From Arenibacter amylolyticus (GTDB taxonomy: Bacteria; Bacteroidota; Bacteroidia; Flavobacteriales; Flavobacteriaceae): a stretch of DNA of 64,000 nt. The stretch covers positions 1 to 64,000 of the forward strand of contig NZ_MTAZ01000004.1 of the NCBI RefSeq assembly GCF_002150785.1. Direction: 5' to 3'. Below, in pieces: positions 52,525-62,329 of the stretch; position 1 is the first letter of the stretch; every line of letters starts with the position of its first letter. Under the pieces are notes generated by a model. That model was not told the DNA's origin, searched no databases, and saw only the letters and a program-made list of their open reading frames with translations. The translations under genes were made by a program, and so were the position numbers.

Positions 52525-54390
52525 ATGGTAGAACTTGCAGGAATAGTTGTTCTTGGTATACTGGCACAATGGGTGGCATGGCGATTTAAATTACCGGCCA
52601 TATTGCCTCTTATTCTTATTGGTTTATTGGTAGGGCCCATTGCTACCTTGTTTACGGTGGATGGCACCAAATTAATTAGACCTATCTGGAATGAAAAGCA
52701 GGGCTTGTTTTTAGGGGAAAGCCTCTATCACTTTGTTTCCCTGGCCATTGGAGTGATACTTTTTGAAGGCGGACTTACCCTTAAGCGATCCGAAATATCC
52801 AGAGTAGGACCGGTGATTACCAAGCTGATTACGGTTGGCAGCATCGTCACCTTTTTTTTGGCGGGTGCAGCAGCACACTTTGTGTTTAACCTTTCCTGGC
52901 AAATTTCGTTTTTATTTTCTGCACTGATCATTGTTACGGGACCTACGGTTATTAGTCCCATTCTAAGAAATATTCCCTTAAAAAAAGATTTATCGGCCAT
53001 CCTTAAATGGGAAGGTATCCTTATAGACCCTATAGGGGCCTTGGTAGCGGTCCTAGTGTTTGAGTTTATACGTATTGGGGAAGGACAGGGATATACTACT
53101 ACAGGGTTGTTAGAGTTTGTTAAAGTGTTGCTGATGGGATTCACCTTCGGATTTACCTTTGCTCATGCCCTAACCCAAGTGATTAAGCGAAATTATGTAC
53201 CGCATTATTTGTTGAATGTGGTGTCTTTATCCGTAGTACTTTCGGTTTTTGTGTTGGCAGAACTATTTGCGCATGAATCCGGACTGCTTGCCGTGGTGAT
53301 TATGGGGATGGTGATGGGAAACACCCACCTGCCCAATATAAAGGAGTTGCTCTATTTTAAAGAATCGTTAAGCATTCTATTGATTTCCATGCTGTTCATT
53401 TTACTCTCGGCCAGTATGAATATATCGGAGTTGCAATTGCTGTACACTCCCAAAACCCTGATACTTTTTGCCTTGGTAGTTTTTGCGATAAGACCCATTG
53501 GGGTTTTCCTGAGTAGCATGGGCTCCAATCTTAATTTTAGGGAAAAACTATTTATAAGTTGGGTGGGTCCCAGAGGGATTGTGGCGGCAGGTATCGCCTC
53601 CCTGTTTGGTTCCAAATTGGTATTAAACGGAGAACCAGGTGCAGAATATATAACCCCATTGGTTTTTATGATTGTATTGGGTACGGTGCTGTTAAATGCA
53701 TCTACGGCCCGACTCATAGCTAAATTACTGGGGGTATTTCTGGAAAAATCCGAAGGAATACTACTTGTAGGCGCCTCTTCCGTGGCTAGGTTGATTGGGA
53801 GCTATCTTAAAAAGAACAATAGGCATGTGGTATTGATAGATAATAACCAGACCAATATAGAACAGGCCAAAAAACTGGGCTTGGAAGCTATTGTTACCGA
53901 TATATATTCCGATGCGCTTACCGATGATATAGAGTTGAGCGATATGGGTTACCTCATGGCTATAACCGGAAACTCGGACATTAACAAGTACGCGGTAGCT
54001 ACTTTTAAAAAACAATTTGGGGAGAAGGGTGCTTTTAGGCTAATAGACTCCGAGGAGATGAACGACCCAGAGAACAATCCTAAGGAAGGCTTGTTTTCCC
54101 ATACGGATGACTATATCAAGCTAACCGAAACCGCAAGGAGGTATCCCTCTATCAATGAAATTGAGTTAAAGGATAAGGAACACTACCAGGCCTTAATAGA
54201 AATTACGAAGGCAGATAAAGATATTGTACCTTTATTTTTTAAGGATGTGGATGGCGACCTAAAAATAATCTCCTCCTTTAGTACCGAACTAGAGGATATA
54301 GCCGAGGGAAGTAAGTTGGTATACTTGGGAAAAAAGATGGAGGCCGATGTAGGCGCCAATGGGGAAGAAGCAACGTCCCTTAAAGAGTAA
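52525..54390 (+). CDS. Sodium:proton antiporter (CPA1/NhaP type) with nucleotide-binding tail
   Basis: The protein has 621 residues from MVELAGIVVLGILAQWVAWRFKLPAILPLI. The frame opens at 52447, but the preceding 26 residues are a Phe/Lys-rich run outside the family. The membrane half (about 1-380) shows NhaP-type motifs: LIALGVILFEGGLTL-like near 80, FSALIIVTGPTVISPILR, and ISWVGPRGIVAAGIASLF. The tail has a Rossmann-like domain (GILLVGASSVARLIGSYLKKNNRHVVLIDNNQ) and a TrkA-C-like region. It catalyses Na+ (or K+)/H+ exchange. Divergent from the CPA2-type gene. Confidence 0.9.
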   Translation: MVELAGIVVLGILAQWVAWRFKLPAILPLILIGLLVGPIATLFTVDGTKLIRPIWNEKQGLFLGESLYHFVSLAIGVILFEGGLTLKRSEISRVGPVITKLITVGSIVTFFLAGAAAHFVFNLSWQISFLFSALIIVTGPTVISPILRNIPLKKDLSAILKWEGILIDPIGALVAVLVFEFIRIGEGQGYTTTGLLEFVKVLLMGFTFGFTFAHALTQVIKRNYVPHYLLNVVSLSVVLSVFVLAELFAHESGLLAVVIMGMVMGNTHLPNIKELLYFKESLSILLISMLFILLSASMNISELQLLYTPKTLILFALVVFAIRPIGVFLSSMGSNLNFREKLFISWVGPRGIVAAGIASLFGSKLVLNGEPGAEYITPLVFMIVLGTVLLNASTARLIAKLLGVFLEKSEGILLVGASSVARLIGSYLKKNNRHVVLIDNNQTNIEQAKKLGLEAIVTDIYSDALTDDIELSDMGYLMAITGNSDINKYAVATFKKQFGEKGAFRLIDSEEMNDPENNPKEGLFSHTDDYIKLTETARRYPSINEIELKDKEHYQALIEITKADKDIVPLFFKDVDGDLKIISSFSTELEDIAEGSKLVYLGKKMEADVGANGEEATSLKE

Positions 54391-54485
54391 GTTCCCAATG
54401 TATTATGGATGGCCTACGATTACGTACTAAATGTATTTTATAGTGGAGTTTCCAAGTAGTTGTACCCGTTTAGGAAATCATCTAC

Positions 54486-55295
54486 TTATTGGTAGACTTT
54501 CACCCAATCTATAATCATTTGTACAGGGAGGTCCTCAGGAGCTACTTCTCCCACCCAGTTTCCGCCCAGCTGCATGTCCAACATAAAATAGAATGGCTGA
54601 TCAAATGGCCATTGGCTGGGATCTACATCCGCTAATTTAGGATAGGTAAAAGTCTCTTTTCCGTTTAGGGTGAAGACCAATTTATCTGGGAACCATTCCA
54701 ATCCATATACATTGTATTTTTCTGGATCAACAGCCACCGTGGTTGAATGTGGCGGAATGGAATTTTGTTTAAGTTCTAAGGTGTAGTAGGAGTGTATGGT
54801 CTGATAGATTTTATGCTCAAAGCTTAAACGCTCCATGATATCTATTTCCCCATTTCTTGGATAGGCCCCATATTTGGGTTGGTCTGCCAACATCCATAGG
54901 GCGGGCCATGCCCCTTGGGCGCTTTCCAATTTGGCTTTTATTTCTATTTTCCCGTATTGGAATGCAAATTTCCCTTTGGTAGATACGCCTCCGGTTAAAT
55001 AAGGTACGGTATCTAGTGACCTATCGGGATTTACAATTCCCCGTAAATAGAGTTTTCCGTCTTTTATATGGATGCAATCTTCGTGTGGAGACATATAATT
55101 GCCCCAGTCTGCAGTATTTCTTTCTATAACGTTCCACTTCGCTGGATCCAAGAAATTTTCTTGGTCAAAATGTTCTTCCCAGATTAGTTTCCAGTCGTCT
55201 TCTTGAGAGGTGGTATGTTTAATGCCGCCACAACCCAGTATACATAATAGACCTACTAACAATAAGCTATAATGTTTCCAGGTGGTGGCAGTCAT
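54486..55295 (-). CDS. GH16 family glycoside hydrolase, lipoprotein
   Basis: The 269-residue protein has a lipoprotein signal (LLLVGLLCILGCGG, lipobox ILGC). The beta-jelly-roll GH16 domain carries the catalytic signature EIDIME in NGEIDIMERL (nucleophile Glu, Asp, acid/base Glu) and the upstream WPALWML. The C-terminal half has LEWFPDKLVFTLNG and NWVGEVAPEDLP. Family enzymes cleave beta-1,3/1,4 linkages in laminarin, agar or carrageenan; the single-domain type here is most like laminarinases. It is 5 bp downstream of lepA and so likely co-transcribed with it, which is an odd pairing. No T9SS domain. Confidence 0.9.
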   Translation of the reverse strand: MTATTWKHYSLLLVGLLCILGCGGIKHTTSQEDDWKLIWEEHFDQENFLDPAKWNVIERNTADWGNYMSPHEDCIHIKDGKLYLRGIVNPDRSLDTVPYLTGGVSTKGKFAFQYGKIEIKAKLESAQGAWPALWMLADQPKYGAYPRNGEIDIMERLSFEHKIYQTIHSYYTLELKQNSIPPHSTTVAVDPEKYNVYGLEWFPDKLVFTLNGKETFTYPKLADVDPSQWPFDQPFYFMLDMQLGGNWVGEVAPEDLPVQMIIDWVKVYQ

Positions 55296-55300
55296 ATCCC

Positions 55301-57097
55301 TTAGTCGTTCAATTTAAGTACAGCCATGAATGCTTCTTGTGGAATTTCTACGTTTCCTACCTGTCTCATTCGCTTTTTACCTTTCTTCTGTTTTTCCAAC
55401 AGTTTTCTTTTCCTGGAAATATCCCCTCCATAACATTTGGCGGTTACATCCTTCCTAAGGGCTTTAATGGTTTCCCTAGAAATAATTTTGGCTCCAATAG
55501 CTGCCTGTATAGGAATATCAAACTGCTGTCTTGGAATCAATTTTCTAAGTTTTTCACACATTTTCTTACCAATGGTAGCGGCACTGTCAGCGTGGATCAA
55601 TGCAGATAAAGCATCTACGGGCTGTCCGTTCAATAAGATATCTACACGCACTAATTTAGATGCCCTCATTCCCACCGGAGCATAATCAAAAGAGGCATAT
55701 CCCTTTGAAACAGTCTTAAGCCTATCGTAAAAATCGAACACGATTTCTGCCAAAGGCATATCAAAATTAAGTTCTACCCGATCCGTAGTTAGATAGGTCT
55801 GATTGGTGATCTGTCCTCTTTTATCAATACAAAGGGACATTACGTTGCCCACATAATCTGCCTTGGTAATAATGGTGGCCTTAATATAAGGTTCCTCTAC
55901 ACGGTCTAGAGTGGAAGGGTCTGGAAGGTCCGAGGGGTTATTAACTATAATAGCTTCTTCTGGGTCCTTGCGGGTATAGGCATGATAACTAACGTTGGGA
56001 ACGGTAGTAATCACCGTCATATCAAATTCCCTTTCCAATCTTTCCTGAATAATCTCCATATGGAGCATCCCTAGGAATCCACACCTAAATCCAAAACCAA
56101 GGGCCGCACTGCTTTCTGGTATAAATACCAAAGAAGCATCGTTTAGCTGAAGTTTCTCCATAGAAGCACGGAGTTCTTCATAATCCTCGGTATCTACGGG
56201 ATAGATTCCTGCAAACACCATGGGTTTTACATCTTCAAATCCTTCAATGGGATTTTTAGTGGGACTGGCAGCATCGGTAATGGTATCTCCTACCTTTACT
56301 TCCCTAGCTTCCTTTATTCCGGTGATGAGGTATCCCACATCACCTGCTTTAATACTTTGTTTGGGATGTTGCGTCAATTTTAAGGTACCTACCTCATCAG
56401 CATAGTAATCCTTATTGGTAGCAACAAACTTTATCTTTTGACCTTTTTTAATTTCGCCATTAATTACCCTAAAGTAGGTTTCAACCCCTCTAAACGGGTT
56501 ATAAACAGAATCGAATACCAATGCCTGTAGGGATTCGTCCACATTTCCTTTTGGTGCGGGGATTCGCTCAATAATGGCAGTTAAGATATCTTCTATCCCC
56601 AACCCGGACTTGGCCGATGCTGGGATCACTTCTTCGGGTTTACATCCTAGGAGTTCTACAATGTCGTCTGTTACTTCTTCCGGATTGGCACTGGGTAAAT
56701 CTACCTTGTTTAATACAGGAATAATCTCCAAATCGTTCTCTAATGCCAAGTATAGGTTAGAGATGGTTTGGGCCTGTATGCTCTGTGCAGCATCCACAAC
56801 CAATAAGGCTCCTTCACAAGCGGCTATGGAACGGGATACTTCATACGAAAAATCTACGTGCCCAGGAGTATCAATAAGGTTTAGGGTATATTTTTCGCCC
56901 TTGTATTCGTAATCCATTTGTATGGCATGGCTCTTAATGGTAATACCACGTTCCCGCTCAAGGTCCATACTATCCAATAATTGGTTCTGTTTTTCACGCT
57001 CGGTAACCGATCCCGTAAAATCCAACAACCTATCCGCTAGGGTACTTTTTCCGTGATCAATATGTGCAATAATGCAAAAGTTCCTAATGTTCTTCAT
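55301..57097 (-). CDS. lepA: Elongation factor 4
   Basis: This 598-residue translational GTPase acts at stalled or stressed ribosomes (back-translocation / assembly role). G1 is in [10 protein letters not shown], the DxxG motif in [12 protein letters not shown] and the NKxD in VLNKVDLPS. The EF4-specific C-terminal domain ([25 protein letters not shown]) is complete. It has a predicted promoter with the TATCTTTG -7 box 98 bp upstream. A GH16 gene follows after 5 bp. Length is normal. Confidence 0.97.
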   Translation of the reverse strand: MKNIRNFCIIAHIDHGKSTLADRLLDFTGSVTEREKQNQLLDSMDLERERGITIKSHAIQMDYEYKGEKYTLNLIDTPGHVDFSYEVSRSIAACEGALLVVDAAQSIQAQTISNLYLALENDLEIIPVLNKVDLPSANPEEVTDDIVELLGCKPEEVIPASAKSGLGIEDILTAIIERIPAPKGNVDESLQALVFDSVYNPFRGVETYFRVINGEIKKGQKIKFVATNKDYYADEVGTLKLTQHPKQSIKAGDVGYLITGIKEAREVKVGDTITDAASPTKNPIEGFEDVKPMVFAGIYPVDTEDYEELRASMEKLQLNDASLVFIPESSAALGFGFRCGFLGMLHMEIIQERLEREFDMTVITTVPNVSYHAYTRKDPEEAIIVNNPSDLPDPSTLDRVEEPYIKATIITKADYVGNVMSLCIDKRGQITNQTYLTTDRVELNFDMPLAEIVFDFYDRLKTVSKGYASFDYAPVGMRASKLVRVDILLNGQPVDALSALIHADSAATIGKKMCEKLRKLIPRQQFDIPIQAAIGAKIISRETIKALRKDVTAKCYGGDISRKRKLLEKQKKGKKRMRQVGNVEIPQEAFMAVLKLND

Positions 57098-57195
57098 CTA
57101 TGCCTAATTTTCATTTGCTGAATTTGTCTCAGCATTTCCTAGTTCCATTTCCTTAGGTCTGATGCTAAGATGCTGCCCTTGACTGGAACTCATGG

Positions 57196-57225
57196 CAAAG
57201 ATAGACTTTATCAACGATTTTTAAA
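57196..57225 (-). promoter_or_regulatory. Promoter of lepA
   Basis: On the minus strand TATCTTTG (57196-57203) matches TAnnTTTG exactly. TTT at 57223-57225, 19 bp upstream, is one base from TTG. The octamer and its next base (TATCTTTGC) are shared with the glnS and gltX boxes. Confidence 0.5.
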
Positions 57226-57350
57226 TTAAAATGTTACTCTCTCACTTGGTAGATTCCAATATTATTGCGTATTAAATCCATATTTTTTTCCCACTTGTGG
57301 TTTGCATGAGGCAGGAAGTTGATTTTTACTACAAAAAACTGCGCAGTGTC

Positions 57351-57380
57351 TTGCGAGCTATAAATAAAAAGCTAACTTTA
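57351..57380 (+). promoter_or_regulatory. Promoter of the TonB-type outer-membrane gene
   Basis: TTG at 57351-57353, a 19-bp spacer, and TAACTTTA at 57373-57380 (last base A instead of G) lie about 27 bp before the GTG start at 57408. Confidence 0.6.
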
Positions 57381-57407
57381 ACGTTTTTATAACATATCAA
57401 GTTTCTT

Positions 57408-59816
57408 GTGAAGACCCCTAGACTTCTTTTTTTCCCTCTGTTATTGTTAAGTACCTATCTCTACTCACAGGATTTTAAAATTTCTGGGACGGTAACCCAC
57501 ATGGAGGATTCAGAAATTTCATTTGCCAATATACTGCTCTATACCGCTGTGGATACTGCTTTTGTAAAGGGCTCGGTATCGGATGAATATGGCGCGTTTA
57601 TTTTGGAACAGATCCCTGCGGCTTCCTATTTATTGCAAGCCAGTTATATGGGGAATAAATCGGAGTTTTTAGCCGTAGATCTTCAATCCGATTTGGAGGT
57701 AGGGAAGCTTTTGGTAGACAGTAAGGCCCAAGCCTTGGATGCCGTTGAGGTGATCTTTAAAAAGCCTACCATGGTACAGAAGGTAGACCGACTAGTATTT
57801 AACATAGCAAATACGGCACTTTCAGAATCTAGCCTCTGGGACGCATTAAATAGTACGCCCACGGTATTCATTATGAATAATGCCATCACCGTAAAAGGGG
57901 AAAAGGGGGTACAGATTCTCATAAATGATAAGAAGGTAAACCTTCCAGCAGAGGATATCCTAAATTTATTAAATGGAACTTCGGCCAATGGGGTGAAGTC
58001 TATAGAAGTAATTACTTCTCCTCCTGCCAAGTACGATGCCGAAGGAGGTACCCTGATCAACATAGTGATGAGTAAAAACTTATTGGCAGGTTATAACGGT
58101 GCAGTTTTTAATAGATATACCCAAGGAACTTTTCCACAGCATGTGCTGGGCTCCAATCATTATTTTAAAGGGGGGAAATGGGAAACCTATGTTAATTATA
58201 GCTTTAGTAGAAGAAAACGATTGGCCAATTATACGGATATCACGCATTTTATGGAAAATGGGAACATTACCGAATCATGGACCTCCAATCTAGAAAGTAT
58301 AGACCATACCAAAAGACACAATGCCAGTATTTTTTTGGATTATAATATCGATGCCAACAATACCCTCAGTTTTTCATCTATTTCTGCCCTAACGCCCCAA
58401 AATAAGGGAAGGAAAAATTCGGAAACTATCATCCAAGAAACCGATGATCCCAATACTACTGGGTTTATCACTATCAACGATTCGGAATTTACTTCTGTAA
58501 ATACGGCCTTCTATTTGGATTATGAGAGCAAACTGAACGATAAAGGGGCAGAGCTTTCCCTTAACGCCCACTATACGTTCTATGATTACGATAAAGATCA
58601 GGAATTAGATAACGATTTTTACGATGAATCTAGATCTATCGTCTATGAGAACGATTTTTCTACCACCAATCAGCAACGGACCAATTTGTTTAGCTTTCAG
58701 GCAGATTACAGCACCCCACTAGGGGAAAAGTCATACCTTGAGTCGGGATTTAAGTACGCCCTTACCAGTTCTAAGAGTCATATAGCCCAAGAGGGATTTG
58801 ACCGTAACCAGCCAGGAATAGATCCTACGGAGGATGGTACCTTTATTTACGATGAGAATATATACGCCGCCTATGCCAGTATAGATACCCAATGGGAGAA
58901 CTGGTCCTTTAAATCGGGGTTACGGGCAGAATACACTAGTACCTTGGGCGATTATAGCCTGGATAATCAGGAGATTGGAAATGATTATCTAGAATTGTTT
59001 CCCACCGTGTACGTGCAATATACCCCAGGGGAAAAGCATCGATTTGGTATCAACTTTAAAAGAAGCCTCATTAGGCCCTATTTTAATGATATTAACCCTT
59101 TTCAGGTTTTTCAGAGTAATAATTCCGTGGTGGAGGGCAATGTAAACTTGCAGCCTTCCTTTAAAAACTCCGCTATTTTTAGCTATACCTATAACAAGGA
59201 TTACACCTTTGAACTATTTTATCGATATCACAAAAATTCCATTAGCCTATTTACGTTTCAAGATAATGAGAGCAAACTATTACGCTTTATTACAGATAAT
59301 ATAGATCGGGAACTGGCCTACGGGCTCGACTTTATCTACCGGAAGGAAATTCTTAGATCCTGGGACACCTATTTTCTGTCTTCTTATTTCTATGCCTCCG
59401 AACGTTTTATGGATAGGGATGCCACTACAAGCATAGACAATAATATGTGGACCTTGTTAGTGCAGTTTAAAAACAATTTTACCTTCCTAGAGGATAGCTC
59501 CTTGTCTGCAAACCTAAATTATACCTATGTTTCTCCTGTGGTTATCGGGAATTCTAGACAGGAGGCTTACAATATTTGGGAACTTGCGGTTAAAAAGAAC
59601 TTATGGGACAAAAAAGCCACGCTTAGTCTCTCCATAAATGACCTCTTTAATCAGCTAGAATTGCATAATACCCGTAATTATGGCAATCAGCACAACATCT
59701 CTTATTACAGACCGGATAGTAGAACTATTACGGTAGGTTTTAGATATAATTTTGGGAATATGGGAATTAAAAACAACTACAAATACAAGGGTACCGCAGA
59801 AAGGGATCGCCTATAA
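57408..59816 (+). CDS. TonB-dependent-type outer-membrane beta-barrel protein
   Basis: The 802-residue protein starts with GTG at 57408 (no ATG in frame keeps the signal peptide). It has a Sec signal (LLFFPLLLLSTYLYSQ), a carboxypeptidase-regulatory-like domain at about 24-100 (FKISGTVTHMEDSEISFANILL), a plug-like domain around 120-220 (GVQILINDKKVNLPAEDILNLL, IEVITSPPAKYDAEGGTLINIVM), and a long beta-barrel. It ends in a typical aromatic strand run before basic residues. It belongs to the OMP-beta-barrel family related to TonB-dependent receptors. No SusD partner is adjacent, so a peptide, metal or other substrate is possible. Confidence 0.9.
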   Translation: MKTPRLLFFPLLLLSTYLYSQDFKISGTVTHMEDSEISFANILLYTAVDTAFVKGSVSDEYGAFILEQIPAASYLLQASYMGNKSEFLAVDLQSDLEVGKLLVDSKAQALDAVEVIFKKPTMVQKVDRLVFNIANTALSESSLWDALNSTPTVFIMNNAITVKGEKGVQILINDKKVNLPAEDILNLLNGTSANGVKSIEVITSPPAKYDAEGGTLINIVMSKNLLAGYNGAVFNRYTQGTFPQHVLGSNHYFKGGKWETYVNYSFSRRKRLANYTDITHFMENGNITESWTSNLESIDHTKRHNASIFLDYNIDANNTLSFSSISALTPQNKGRKNSETIIQETDDPNTTGFITINDSEFTSVNTAFYLDYESKLNDKGAELSLNAHYTFYDYDKDQELDNDFYDESRSIVYENDFSTTNQQRTNLFSFQADYSTPLGEKSYLESGFKYALTSSKSHIAQEGFDRNQPGIDPTEDGTFIYDENIYAAYASIDTQWENWSFKSGLRAEYTSTLGDYSLDNQEIGNDYLELFPTVYVQYTPGEKHRFGINFKRSLIRPYFNDINPFQVFQSNNSVVEGNVNLQPSFKNSAIFSYTYNKDYTFELFYRYHKNSISLFTFQDNESKLLRFITDNIDRELAYGLDFIYRKEILRSWDTYFLSSYFYASERFMDRDATTSIDNNMWTLLVQFKNNFTFLEDSSLSANLNYTYVSPVVIGNSRQEAYNIWELAVKKNLWDKKATLSLSINDLFNQLELHNTRNYGNQHNISYYRPDSRTITVGFRYNFGNMGIKNNYKYKGTAERDRL

Positions 59817-59877
59817 GCCGTATTGTTGTTTGCCTTTTTACCGAACCAAGGGTGCTATTCATTCAATCTTTAGTCGC

Positions 59878-61098
59878 TTACACCTCCTTCGAAATATAGC
59901 GGTTTTTTGCCGAATTTAGTCCAACGATCAACAAAACAATGGCAGCCAACACCAAGGTGGCCAAGGGTACGTACCAATTGCCAGTAAGGCTAAAGAGCGC
60001 ACCAAATACGGGCGGGCCACAGGCGGCAATAATGTAGCCTACCGTTTGCGACATGCCCGATAGGTCTGCCGCTTCCGTTGTGGTCTTGGTCCGCAGTACC
60101 ATAAACATCATGGCAAGGGTAAAAGCCAAGCCCAAAGAAATACCGATGCTAATGACCGAGGGAACTATAAAATTGGTTTTTCCAAAAATGATTCCTGCCA
60201 AACCTAGCATCAGTAGGATAAAGGTAACCCATACTAAGGTGAGCTGATCCTTCATTTTAGCAGCAAGAATAGGACCAATGAGCATAATGGGCAATTGGGC
60301 CATTTGTATAAAGGAAAGTATCCATCCAGAGCGATCGGCATCCATCCCCCAATTTTGCAATACCGTGGGCAGCCATGCGGCCAAGCAGTAGAACAAGAGC
60401 GACTGTAATCCCATAAATATCGCAACATTCCACGCCAAGGTAGATTTCCAAAGGGTTTTGGAAGAAGATCTCTTGTGCTGCGCCTTATTTACTGGAGCGT
60501 TTTTTACTTGTGGATACCAAATAAATATGGCTAAAATGGCCAGTACTCCCCATATTCCTATAGAGCCCTGCCATCCCATACCGCTAGCCTGACCAATACG
60601 GATACTAAATCCGGCAGCTAGGGCCGAGGTAAGATTCATGGAAACTAAGTACATCCCAGTAACGATACCCACCTTGTTGGGAAACATTTTTTTAATGTAG
60701 GCGGGCATTAGTACGTTCCCCACGGTAATGGCGGCACCAATAAGGGCAGCGCCTAAAAAGAGGAAGGGTACATTGCCAACCGAACGCACAAACAATCCCA
60801 AGGCCAAGATAAACATGGAGTATAGCAAGAGTCTTTCCAATCCGGTTTTTCTGGCTACCCTAGGGGCAAATACGGATAGCAAGGCAAAGGAGATTAAGGG
60901 TATGGCCGTAAGGAGTCCTACAAAGGCCGGTGAAAGATGCAATACATCCGATATTTCGTTGATTACGGGTCCAACCGAAGTGATAGGAGCCCGTAAATTG
61001 GCAGCAATAAATAGGATGCCTAGGAGGATTAGCACTACTTCTAAACTTAATCTATACCCTATTTTATGTGCTATGCTAACATTGGTTTGCCCTTTCAT
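59878..61098 (-). CDS. CynX/NimT-like MFS transporter
   Basis: The 406-residue protein has 12 predicted helices and the family pattern LLGILFIAANLRAPITSVGPVINEISDVLHL near the start, then TGLERLLLYSM and GNVLMPAYIKKMFPNKVGIVTGMYLVSMNLTSALAAG. CynX/NimT relatives carry cyanate, nitroimidazole or similar small molecules; the substrate here is unknown. A TATCTTTG -7 box at 61133-61140 precedes it by 34 bp. It is convergent with the TonB-type gene and divergent from dusB. Confidence 0.88.
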   Translation of the reverse strand: MKGQTNVSIAHKIGYRLSLEVVLILLGILFIAANLRAPITSVGPVINEISDVLHLSPAFVGLLTAIPLISFALLSVFAPRVARKTGLERLLLYSMFILALGLFVRSVGNVPFLFLGAALIGAAITVGNVLMPAYIKKMFPNKVGIVTGMYLVSMNLTSALAAGFSIRIGQASGMGWQGSIGIWGVLAILAIFIWYPQVKNAPVNKAQHKRSSSKTLWKSTLAWNVAIFMGLQSLLFYCLAAWLPTVLQNWGMDADRSGWILSFIQMAQLPIMLIGPILAAKMKDQLTLVWVTFILLMLGLAGIIFGKTNFIVPSVISIGISLGLAFTLAMMFMVLRTKTTTEAADLSGMSQTVGYIIAACGPPVFGALFSLTGNWYVPLATLVLAAIVLLIVGLNSAKNRYISKEV

Positions 61099-61132
61099 AG
61101 TCTAATTGTATGCTTCAGAATTATAGAACCGA

Positions 61133-61140
61133 CAAAGATA
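61133..61140 (-). promoter_or_regulatory. -7 box of the MFS gene
   Basis: On the minus strand TATCTTTG matches TAnnTTTG exactly, 34 bp before the ATG at 61098. There is no TTG at the expected -33 position. Confidence 0.5.
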
Positions 61141-61276
61141 CCTCTTAAAAATGGCCTAAGAGTTAAGGCTTCCTTAAAGCTTTTAAGGTTTGGTTTCTAG
61201 CCATTAAGCTAGTCGCACTTATTTTTTTTGACGGCTGATTTTCAGTTCCCTAGTGTAGGATTAGCGAATTTTTCTG

Positions 61277-61284
61277 TAATTTTG
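61277..61284 (+). promoter_or_regulatory. -7 box of dusB
   Basis: TAATTTTG is an exact TAnnTTTG match. It would start transcription near 61291, just before the TTG codon at 61312, and thus argues against the longer frame from 61228. Confidence 0.5.
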
Positions 61285-61311
61285 CAATCCAAAATTTATA
61301 AACGTACCGTT

Positions 61312-62310
61312 TTGCCGAAAATAGGAGACATAGAATTACCGGATTTTCCATTGTTGCTAGCGCCCATGGAGGATGTTAGCGATCCCCCTTTCCGAGCCCT
61401 TTGCAAGGAGCAGGGTGCCGATGTGGTGTACACGGAGTTTATCTCTTCGGAAGGACTCATCCGTGATGCCGCCAAGAGCGTCATGAAATTGGATATCTAT
61501 GAAAAGGAGCGTCCGGTGGGCATTCAGATTTTTGGCGCCAACCTAGATTCCATGTTAAGATCCGTGGAAATCGTAGAGAAGTCGGGCCCAGACATTATTG
61601 ACATCAATTTTGGCTGTCCCGTAAAAAAGGTGGTTTGTAAAGGAGCGGGGGCAGGTATCTTAAAGGATATAGACCTTATGGTATCTTTAACCAAGGCAAT
61701 GGTAGAGCACACTAAATTACCGGTAACGGTGAAAACGCGTTTGGGTTGGGATCACGATTCTATTAAGATTGTTGAGGTTGCAGAAAGGCTACAGGACGTA
61801 GGTTGTAAGGCCATTTCCATTCACGGGCGTACCCGTGTACAAATGTACAAGGGGGAAGCAGATTGGGGACCTATTGCCGAGGTAAAAAACAACCAACGGA
61901 TGCATATTCCCGTTTTTGGAAACGGAGATGTAGATACGCCAGAAATGGCTATGAAAATGAGGGACGAATACGGATTGGACGGCGCAATGATAGGTCGTGC
62001 AAGTATAGGTTATCCCTGGTTTTTTAAAGAGGTGAAACACTATTTTAAAACGGGAACCCACGCCGCACCTCCCACCATGGCAGAGCGGGTAGATGCTGCT
62101 AGGCGTCACTTGCAAATGTCTATCGACTGGAAAGGCGAAAAGCTAGGCGTATTTGAAACCCGCAGACACTATACCAATTATTTTAAGGGAGTTCCCAATT
62201 TTAAGGAATACCGGATGAAAATGGTGACCAGTGACCGCTCAGAAGACGTTTTTGCAGCTTTTGATGAGGTGTTGGATGTATTTGGAGAGTACGAGTTTGA
62301 AACCCCCTAA
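61312..62310 (+). CDS. dusB: tRNA-dihydrouridine synthase
   Basis: This FMN enzyme reduces uridines in the tRNA D-loop. The motifs are LLLAPMEDVSDPPFRALCKE near the start, DINFGCPVKKVVCKGAGAG with the catalytic Cys, SIHGRTRVQMYKGEADW, and GAMIGRASIGYPWFF. The assigned start is TTG at 61312 (332 residues), which gives the family N-terminus MPKIGDIELPDFP. An in-frame TTG at 61228 exists, but a TAATTTTG -7 box lies between the two. The gene is convergent with the ABC permease gene, with a short ATCGCT/AGCGAT hairpin at 62313-62330 in between. Confidence 0.9.
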   Translation: MPKIGDIELPDFPLLLAPMEDVSDPPFRALCKEQGADVVYTEFISSEGLIRDAAKSVMKLDIYEKERPVGIQIFGANLDSMLRSVEIVEKSGPDIIDINFGCPVKKVVCKGAGAGILKDIDLMVSLTKAMVEHTKLPVTVKTRLGWDHDSIKIVEVAERLQDVGCKAISIHGRTRVQMYKGEADWGPIAEVKNNQRMHIPVFGNGDVDTPEMAMKMRDEYGLDGAMIGRASIGYPWFFKEVKHYFKTGTHAAPPTMAERVDAARRHLQMSIDWKGEKLGVFETRRHYTNYFKGVPNFKEYRMKMVTSDRSEDVFAAFDEVLDVFGEYEFETP

Positions 62311-62329
62311 ACATCGCTCAATCTAGCGA

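Larger units (their letters stand above)
57098..57407. other. 310-bp divergent intergenic region lepA / TonB-type gene
   Basis: It holds the predicted lepA promoter (57196-57225) and the promoter of the outer-membrane receptor (57351-57380). No gene-like frame or hairpin of note was seen between them. Confidence 0.5.
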
